Shown: positions 11,362-15,899 of the stretch, piece after piece
Numbering within the stretch: position 1 is the stretch's first letter
How the letters are laid out: each line of letters begins with the position of its first letter
Assembly: GCA_035291405.1 (NCBI GenBank)
Contig: DATDSD010000054.1
Span: 1-15,899, forward strand
Origin: UBA12026 sp035291405
GTDB lineage: Bacteria; Patescibacteriota; Microgenomatia; UBA8517
Direction: 5' to 3'
Length of the DNA stretch: 15,899 nucleotides
Position numbers and translations under genes: made by a program
The notes under the pieces: generated by a model
Seen by the model: the letters and a program-made list of their open reading frames with translations, nothing else
Databases searched by the model: none
Told to the model about the DNA's origin: nothing

Positions 11362-12297
11362 ATGAGCGAATCAACAACTGGAGACTTAGATAGTCTGATC
11401 CAATTAAAATTTCTTAGAAAAAGAGAAATTAATGAGCAAACTCAAGAAATGGGCTATCCCCTAGAATCCATTCTTAAAGAGAAATGTAACAAACTCCCAG
11501 AATTGCAAATAAAAAGAAAAGACTTTAAACCAAAGTCTTCAAAAATAGATGTCGACCCTGAAGATGAAATATCCATAAAACCAGTAATTGAGGATGGGGT
11601 TGTTAGAATTTCTCTTGAAGAAAGTAAAAGAAAAGATAATCAAATTCCAGAAACAATTCCTGAAGAAGTAACCCCAAAAGAACTTGAAAGATATCAAGAT
11701 ATTCTTCCACGTACTCAAGAACTCCACTCAGACAATCAACACGCTCTTCTTTTTAGGAATGATAAAAGTCAACCTGTAGGGTGGGTTTGTTATTCTGAAA
11801 CGGCAAATCATGCATTTATTAGTTTTATCGGAGTCTCAATGCAACACGAAAGCCAAAATTACGGAACTTCAATCTTAAATCATCTAAAATCAAAATTTAA
11901 GTCAATTACTTTAAGTCCTGTAGCTTACCCTTATAAGGGTCAAAACCAGGAAGATAGATATGATAGATTGATAAGATTTTATATTAGAAATGGATTTTAT
12001 TTTACAGACAGTGGTCAGCTTACTTTTAACAAGCTTTGGAAAAATATAGAAACCAATAAAGAAAAGGAATTAGTTATTGATAATAATGTAGTAATAAACG
12101 GTGAATTATTCAGTAAAAACAGATTACTTGAGATATACCTTAAAAAATTAGAAGAAAAACAAGTTGCGAGTGAAATATTTGACAATAAAGAACAAGAATT
12201 AATCAAAACATGGTTGTCACTTAGAGAAAGATATGATGAGTTGCAAGAAGAAATTAACGATCTTGATCTAGAAAGATATAAACAACAAATAGCTTAA
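11362..12297 (+). CDS. GNAT-like acetyltransferase domain protein with coiled-coil tail
   Basis: A 311-residue protein in three parts. Residues 1-110 are charged and probably mostly disordered. Residues about 125-222 resemble a GNAT acetyltransferase fold: QPVGWVCYSE (strand), SFIGVSMQHESQNYGTSILNHL (about 154-175; the QNYGT turn is the acetyl-CoA pyrophosphate loop of motif A) and RFYIRNGF (205-212; the typical C-terminal FY..GF motif). Residues about 230-308 are helical with coiled-coil character (EIYLKKLEEKQ, SLRERYDELQEEINDLDLE). The substrate is unknown, and the flanking regions are not usual for free GNAT enzymes. No signal peptide is present. It is probably transcribed alone between typA and the thrS cluster. 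Confidence 0.65.
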   Translation: MSESTTGDLDSLIQLKFLRKREINEQTQEMGYPLESILKEKCNKLPELQIKRKDFKPKSSKIDVDPEDEISIKPVIEDGVVRISLEESKRKDNQIPETIPEEVTPKELERYQDILPRTQELHSDNQHALLFRNDKSQPVGWVCYSETANHAFISFIGVSMQHESQNYGTSILNHLKSKFKSITLSPVAYPYKGQNQEDRYDRLIRFYIRNGFYFTDSGQLTFNKLWKNIETNKEKELVIDNNVVINGELFSKNRLLEIYLKKLEEKQVASEIFDNKEQELIKTWLSLRERYDELQEEINDLDLERYKQQIA

Positions 12298-12343
12298 TAT
12301 TTTTTTACTAGTTCTTTTTTAAAAGACAGAGAGGATAATAATC

Positions 12344-12372
12344 TTGCAAATTTAGAGGATTTCTAATACAAT
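12344..12372 (+). promoter_or_regulatory. Promoter of the thrS-cluster leader
   Basis: TTGCAA (12344-12349), exact 17-base spacer, TACAAT (12367-12372), predicting a start near 12379 and a leader of about 128 bases before ATG 12507. The -10 lies inside an inverted repeat TCTAATAC/GTATTAGA (12362-12369/12377-12384) followed by five T, which might instead act as a weak terminator for the upstream gene. Confidence 0.45.
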
Positions 12373-12400
12373 AGTCGTATTAGATTTTTAAGCGTTAATA

Positions 12401-12493
12401 TTTGGAACTCACCAATCCAAAGAGTTTAAAATCATATAAAAGAGAAGTAATTAGAAGTGGAACCACGATATCTCCTTTAAAGATTCGTCTTCT
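12401..12493 (+). promoter_or_regulatory. T-box-like leader element upstream of the thrS cluster
   Basis: AGAAG (12453-12457) pairs with CTTCT (12489-12493). The seven-base bulge TGGAACC (12458-12464) follows, then ACGA-ATCT (12465-12473, one bulged T) pairs with AGAT-TCGT (12481-12488). This is the layout of a T-box antiterminator, in which TGGA would bind the UCCA end of an uncharged tRNA. Upstream, TTTGG/CCAAA and AACTC/GAGTT (12401-12426) can form an H-type pseudoknot with ACC, a threonine codon, exposed at 12411-12413. A standard specifier Stem I and a clear terminator are not seen, so it is either a reduced T-box or a look-alike. Confidence 0.4.
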
Positions 12494-12506
12494 TAAGATA
12501 TAGACC

Positions 12507-12710
12507 ATGTCTGACGTAAAAAACAATTTTAAAAGTAAGTATGGTACTACCGGATGTGATCCTGGTGAATTTCGACATAGAACAAACGAGTGTCTTAATA
12601 ACTTTGCATCTACAATTGGTCTTACCTTAGAAGTTGCTGTAAAAATGGGATTTATTAAAGACGGTGAAAAACTTATTGAGAGATCAAATTCTAAGGAGTT
12701 GGAAAAGTAA
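12507..12710 (+). CDS. Small hypothetical protein upstream of thrS
   Basis: A 67-residue soluble protein that I do not recognise. It has a basic N-terminal part with CDPGEFRHRTNEC (C17, C29) and a helical, Leu/Val-containing centre (LTLEVAVKMGFIKDGEKLIE). There is no Shine-Dalgarno. TAAGAT seven bases before the ATG might be a -10 box for a leaderless message, or the gene is read from the promoter at 12344 with the T-box-like leader. It lies 22 bases before thrS, which has its own TATAAT, so it may be independent of it. It could be a real small protein or a long leader frame; codon use resembles its neighbours. Confidence 0.5.
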   Translation: MSDVKNNFKSKYGTTGCDPGEFRHRTNECLNNFASTIGLTLEVAVKMGFIKDGEKLIERSNSKELEK

Positions 12711-12720
12711 AAAAAGTAGA

Positions 12721-12726
12721 TATAAT
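12721..12726 (+). promoter_or_regulatory. -10 box of thrS
   Basis: A perfect TATAAT six bases before ATG 12733, predicting a leaderless thrS message that would bypass the T-box-like element upstream. Confidence 0.65.
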
Positions 12727-12732
12727 TAAGAT

Positions 12733-14511
12733 ATGTCAAAAGTATTAGAAGAAAAATTAGAAAAAATGTCTCCCGAAGAACAAAAACTTTGGGCCTTAAG
12801 GCATACTGCTGAACATGTGCTTCATACAGCATTACAAAATCTTTATCCTAAACTTAAAAAAGCGATGGGTCCAGCAACTTCTGAAGGTTTTTACCACGAT
12901 TTTGATTTAGATGAAAAAATAACTGAAGCGGATTTTCCCAAGATAGAAAAGGAAATGCAAAGGTTAATTGATTTAGATTTACCTTTAATACAAGAATTTG
13001 TTGATGTTAAAAAAGCAAGAGATATATTTAAAGGAAATCCCTATAAATTTGAATGGGTTGATGAAATAGAAAAACGTGGAGAAAAGTTTTCCTTATTTAA
13101 AATTGGTGATATTGATTTAGACCTCTGCAGTGGACCTCATGTTGAATCAACTGGTAAAGTCAAGGCATTTAAACTTTTATCTGTTGCTGGTGCTTATTGG
13201 CATGGAGATGAAAAAAATAAAATGTTGACTAGAATCTATGGAACTTGTTTTCCCAGCAAAGATGATCTTCTTAAATATCTCGAACATGTTAAACTGGCCA
13301 AAAGTAATGACCACAGGAAATTGGGTCAAGAACTTGACCTTTTTTGTTTCTCGGATTTAGTGGGCAAAGGGCTAGTAATGTACACTCCAAAGGGAACTAT
13401 TATCAAAAACGAACTTCAAAAAGCATTAATGAACGCCTGTAAAGAATTTGGTGCGATGGAGGTTAATATTCCCCACATGGCAAAATTGGAGCTTTATGAA
13501 ACATCTGGCCATGCTCAAAAATTTAAAGATGAACTTTTTGTTGTAAAAAGCCACCACAAAGAAGAATTTGTACTGAAACCCGTGAATTGCCCACATCATA
13601 CTCAAATTTATGCAAGTCGGCCAAGAAGTTATAAAGATTTACCAATAGCTTATGTTGAATCTACACAACAACACAGAGACGAAAAACCGGGTGCTATCGG
13701 AGGACTAAATCGTACAAGGTCTTTTGAAATAGATGACGGACATACTTTTTGTACTAAAGAACAAATCACAGAAGAAGTAATCAAATTAATAAAAACGGCA
13801 GAAAAATTCTATAAACAGCTTAACATGTGGGGAAATCACTGGGTATCCCTATCATTCAGAGATCCAAAGACTCCTGAAAAATACATCGGTGATGAGAAAG
13901 ACTGGCAAACTGCTCAAAAAATGCTATTAGATGTCAATAAAACATTAAAACTTAACGGAAAAATCATTGAAGGTGAAGCAGCTCTTTACGGACCCAAAAT
14001 AGACATCATGATGAAAGATTCTCTGAATAATGATGTCCAACTTGGGACTTTTCAAATTGATTTTGCCATGCCAAAAAGATTTGATTTAAAATATGTTGAC
14101 CAGAAGGGAAAAGAACAAACACCAATAATGATCCATCGCGCAATTCTAGGTTCATATGGAAGGTTTATTGCTAATTTATTAGAAAAAACAGGAGGCGCCT
14201 TTCCAACCTGGCTTTCACCCGTTCAAGTTAAAGTATTACCAATCTCTGAAAGACAGATAGAATATGCCACAGAAGAAACGAAGAAATTAAAGGATGTGGG
14301 AATTAGAGTAGAATTAGACGACAGAAACGAAACATTAAGTGCCAAAATTAGGGACGCACAAAATGAGAAAGTACCTTATATGGTAATATTAGGTGATAAA
14401 GAGATAGAAAAGGATGAAGTTTCCATAAGAAATCGGGAAGGTAAAAACTCCACGATGAAATTATCTAAATTTATTGATATAATCAAAAACGAAATTGAGA
14501 ACTACCAATAA
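12733..14511 (+). CDS. thrS: Threonyl-tRNA synthetase (no TGS domain)
   Basis: A 592-residue class II synthetase that attaches threonine to tRNA-Thr. The editing domain (about 15-190) keeps HTAEH (H24, H28) and CSGPH (C132, H136), which clear mischarged serine. In the catalytic core, zinc ligands C286 (NCPHH), H337 (DDGHTF) and H468 (MIHRA) are present, with motif 2 QQHRDEKPGAIGGLNRTRSFE and motif 3 HRAILGSYGRFIANLLE. The anticodon-binding domain is C-terminal (about 490-592). The N-terminal TGS domain of about 60 residues, present in E. coli ThrRS, is missing: the protein starts a few residues before the editing domain. It is first in the thrS-infC-rpmI-rplT-pheS order and overlaps the infC frame by 17 bases if infC starts at TTG 14495. 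Confidence 0.95.
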   Translation: MSKVLEEKLEKMSPEEQKLWALRHTAEHVLHTALQNLYPKLKKAMGPATSEGFYHDFDLDEKITEADFPKIEKEMQRLIDLDLPLIQEFVDVKKARDIFKGNPYKFEWVDEIEKRGEKFSLFKIGDIDLDLCSGPHVESTGKVKAFKLLSVAGAYWHGDEKNKMLTRIYGTCFPSKDDLLKYLEHVKLAKSNDHRKLGQELDLFCFSDLVGKGLVMYTPKGTIIKNELQKALMNACKEFGAMEVNIPHMAKLELYETSGHAQKFKDELFVVKSHHKEEFVLKPVNCPHHTQIYASRPRSYKDLPIAYVESTQQHRDEKPGAIGGLNRTRSFEIDDGHTFCTKEQITEEVIKLIKTAEKFYKQLNMWGNHWVSLSFRDPKTPEKYIGDEKDWQTAQKMLLDVNKTLKLNGKIIEGEAALYGPKIDIMMKDSLNNDVQLGTFQIDFAMPKRFDLKYVDQKGKEQTPIMIHRAILGSYGRFIANLLEKTGGAFPTWLSPVQVKVLPISERQIEYATEETKKLKDVGIRVELDDRNETLSAKIRDAQNEKVPYMVILGDKEIEKDEVSIRNREGKNSTMKLSKFIDIIKNEIENYQ

Positions 14512-15040
14512 CTATTGGCGCATTAATGAAAAAATCCCGGCTTTGACCTTAAGGGTTCTTGACTCTAAAGGCGTTCAAATAGGGGTAATTTCAAAGGAAG
14601 AGGCATTAAAAAAGGCTAAAGAAGGTGGCGAAGACTTGATAGAAATCGCTCCAAATGCAAATCCTCCTGTTGCTAAAATTATTGAGTTTGGCAAGTTTAA
14701 ATATCAGGAAGAAAAAAAGCTTAAGGAAGCACAAAAGAAAAGTAAACCAAGTGAACTTAAGGAAATAAGGTTTACTCCATTTATTGGAGAAGGGGATTAT
14801 CAAACTAGAATTAAAAGAATTGATGAATTCTTAACTGATAAAGATAAAGTCAAATTAGTTGTTTATTTTAAACTAAAACAACTTGGGTCAAAAACGTTTG
14901 GTTATGATATACTTAACCGAATTTTGAAAGATTTGGGTGAAGGAATAAATGTTGATATGAAACCTAAGTTTTTAGGTAGAAATTTAATAATGATTATTTC
15001 ACCAACAAATACATATGGCAAAGACAAAGTTAAAAATTAG
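14495..15040 (+). CDS. infC: Translation initiation factor IF-3
   Basis: An IF-3 of up to 181 residues with both domains: N-domain (RINEKIPALTLRVLDSKG, then EALKKAKEGGEDLIEIAPNANPPVAKI and FGKFKYQEEKK), lysine-rich linker, and C-domain (KEIRFTPFIGEGDYQTRIKRIDEFL, then KVKLVVYFK and a final beta strand). It binds the 30S subunit and checks start codon and initiator tRNA. No in-frame ATG exists near the start. TTG 14495, inside the end of thrS, would give MRTTNNYWRINEKI. ATT 14522, directly before NEKI, would copy the AUU start of E. coli infC, which IF-3 itself regulates. I list TTG because the YWR residues look like family sequence; neither start has a Shine-Dalgarno. Confidence 0.9.
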   Translation: MRTTNNYWRINEKIPALTLRVLDSKGVQIGVISKEEALKKAKEGGEDLIEIAPNANPPVAKIIEFGKFKYQEEKKLKEAQKKSKPSELKEIRFTPFIGEGDYQTRIKRIDEFLTDKDKVKLVVYFKLKQLGSKTFGYDILNRILKDLGEGINVDMKPKFLGRNLIMIISPTNTYGKDKVKN

Positions 15041-15248
15041 AAGATTAGTAACCAACAGAATCAGAGTTACCAAAAACGGTAAGCTTTTAAGGCGTCAGGC
15101 ATTTAAAAGGCATCTAAATGCAAGTAAAAGCAAAAATCGACTTAGAAGACTTTCCAAAAATGTTGCTGTCAAAGAAGTGTTGGCAAAAAAGCTAAGAAAG
15201 TATATGGGAAAATCATTAAAAACAAAAAAGGTAGTAATTAAAAAATAA
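15015..15248 (+). CDS. rpmI: Ribosomal protein bL35
   Basis: A 77-residue basic protein of the large ribosomal subunit, slightly longer than the usual 64-66 because of a lysine-rich tail. The family pattern is clear: RIRVTKNGKLLRRQAFKRHLNASKSKNRLRRLSKN. It starts inside infC, overlapping it by 26 bases, and has no clear Shine-Dalgarno, so translation is probably coupled to infC as in other bacteria. Its stop is one base before the rplT start. In many bacteria L20 represses infC-rpmI-rplT translation; I did not find an obvious L20-binding structure here. Confidence 0.93.
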   Translation: MAKTKLKIRRLVTNRIRVTKNGKLLRRQAFKRHLNASKSKNRLRRLSKNVAVKEVLAKKLRKYMGKSLKTKKVVIKK

Positions 15249-15249
15249 T

Positions 15250-15603
15250 ATGACAAGAGTAAAATCAAAGGCCAGTATTAGACACAGAGAAGTTAAAAAA
15301 CTTGCAAAGGGCTACCATGCAGCTCGAAGCAGAAGATATAAACAAGCTAAAGAAGCTGTAATGCATGCAGGTCAGTATGCTTACATAGGAAGAAAATTAA
15401 GAAAAAGAGATTTAAGAGCACTTTGGATTGTTAGACTTTCTGCTGCAGCCAAATCCTTGGAAACTTCATACTCAAAACTTATTGCAGGACTTAAGAAAGA
15501 AAAAATTGAACTTGATAGAAAAATATTATCAGATATCGCTATTAAAAATCCTGAAGTTTTTGAAAAGATAGTTAAAAATTTAGACTTTACCCCCAAGAAG
15601 TAA
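15250..15603 (+). CDS. rplT: Ribosomal protein bL20
   Basis: A 117-residue protein of normal length that binds 23S rRNA early in 50S assembly. It shows the long basic N-terminal helix (MTRVKSKASIRHREVKKLAKGYHAARSRRYKQAKEAV begins it) and the globular core RKLRKRDLRALWIVRLSAAAK. The start lies one base after the rpmI stop. Its last codons (ACC CCC) form one arm of a stem with GGGGGTAA after the stop, part of a possible attenuator before pheS. Confidence 0.96.
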   Translation: MTRVKSKASIRHREVKKLAKGYHAARSRRYKQAKEAVMHAGQYAYIGRKLRKRDLRALWIVRLSAAAKSLETSYSKLIAGLKKEKIELDRKILSDIAIKNPEVFEKIVKNLDFTPKK

Positions 15604-15655
15604 TTAGGGGGTAATTTGTATTTTTGCTAAACCTCCTAGAAAAGGAGGTTTTTTT
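15587..15655 (+). promoter_or_regulatory. Attenuator-like region between rplT and pheS
   Basis: TTACCCCC (15587-15594, within rplT) pairs with GGGGGTAA (15607-15614). Part of the latter, TAGGGGGT (15605-15612), can instead pair with ACCTCCTA (15631-15638), which is also the 5' arm of the terminator. So three pairings compete, as in an attenuator. A tiny frame TTG TAT TTT TGC TAA (15616-15630) follows AGGGGG at Shine-Dalgarno distance and encodes Tyr-Phe. In E. coli the phenylalanine-rich pheM leader occupies exactly this place between rplT and pheS. Confidence 0.45.
15630..15655 (+). terminator. Intrinsic terminator before pheS
   Basis: An eight-base stem AACCTCCT (15630-15637) / AGGAGGTT (15643-15650), five-base loop and seven T. 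It lies 20 bases before the pheS ATG and separates the ribosomal protein genes from pheS unless it is conditional. Confidence 0.85.
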
Positions 15656-15674
15656 GTTAGATAATGGTATTTAT

Positions 15675-15899
15675 ATGAAAGAGGATTTAATAAATTTAAA
15701 AAATCAGGCTTTGGCCAGAATATCAGAAGCTAATAATTTAGATGAACTTGAGCAAATTAGAATTGATCTGTTTGGCAGAAGCGGAAAAATAACTTTGATA
15801 ATTAAAGAATTAAGAAACCTTAAACCTGAGGAAAAGAAACAGATAGGAATTCTAATAAATGAAATTAAAAAGACACTTGATGAATTTATTCAAACCAAA
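15675..15899 (+). CDS. pheS: Phenylalanyl-tRNA synthetase alpha subunit (N-terminal part)
   Basis: The first 75 codons of a gene cut by the window end. The N-terminal coiled-coil region of PheS that touches tRNA is recognisable: ALARISEANNLDELEQIRIDLFGRSGKITLIIKELRNLKPEEKKQIGILINEIKK fits the family pattern (L-G-x-x-G-x-hh near residues 33-41, L-x-P-E-E-(K/R) and G-x-x-hN in the middle). The catalytic domain lies outside the window. GATAAT at 15660-15665 is nine bases before the ATG and may be a -10 box of its own; otherwise expression needs readthrough of the terminator upstream. Position after rplT is the conserved thrS-infC-rpmI-rplT-pheS order. Confidence 0.85.
   Translation, partial: MKEDLINLKNQALARISEANNLDELEQIRIDLFGRSGKITLIIKELRNLKPEEKKQIGILINEIKKTLDEFIQTK

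Noticed and set aside
12362..12389. A firm terminator at TCTAATAC/GTATTAGA plus TTTTT
   Set aside because: The stem is all weak pairs apart from two G-C and overlaps a better promoter call, so it is only mentioned under that promoter.

Overview
The window looks like an AT-rich chromosomal segment from a Candidate Phyla Radiation (Patescibacteria) bacterium, most likely of the Microgenomates lineage. Supporting signs are the many short genes, a trigger factor without its PPIase domain, a threonyl-tRNA synthetase without its TGS domain, a protein that I match from memory to the CPR-associated DUF5660 family, and tRNA genes that do not encode CCA. TGA is used as a stop (for example at 7282-7284 and 8751-8753), so this is not a code-25 lineage (Gracilibacteria/Absconditabacteria).

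Layout. 1-114: tail of an unidentified transcript ending in a strong terminator. 145-225: tRNA-Leu. 282-2006: small cysteine-containing protein, 38-residue membrane peptide, secreted coiled-coil protein, acidic anchored protein, anchored DUF192 protein. 1966-3385 (minus): Y-family DNA polymerase with a small co-transcribed partner. 3448-4970: two divergent alpha/beta hydrolases. 4967-5218 (minus): RRM RNA-binding protein, divergent from an unlisted 58-residue protein (5312-5488). 5533-7284: small protein, trigger factor, DUF5660-type protein. 7317-9207: M20 peptidase and a small zinc-finger-like protein, each preceded by a leader-peptide/terminator element. 9245-9397: tRNA-Val and tRNA-Ala. 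9497-12297: TypA/BipA and a GNAT-like protein. 12507-15899: small protein, thrS, infC, rpmI, rplT and the start of pheS, a classical translation cluster.

Expression. About a dozen genes have a TATAAT-like -10 box ending 6-8 bases before the ATG, which predicts leaderless mRNAs. Shine-Dalgarno sequences appear mainly at internal operon genes and behind long leaders. Against this background the few genes with long 5' leaders stand out.

The most interesting signal is a pair of homologous RNA elements, at 7317-7439 and 8750-8895. Each has a short ORF rich in aromatic and other scarce-amino-acid codons, a covarying hairpin, a GGTGAGA strand able to pair with the 5' arm of a downstream intrinsic terminator, and then the terminator. 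They look like ribosome-controlled attenuators placed before a peptidase and a small zinc protein, which would fit a scavenging organism that raises peptidase expression when amino acids run short. A related arrangement sits between rplT and pheS (15587-15655), where E. coli has the pheM leader. A T-box-like antiterminator lies upstream of the thrS cluster (12401-12493), and a terminator in the typA leader can compete with an alternative hairpin. All family and RNA calls come from reading the sequence only; no database search was run.
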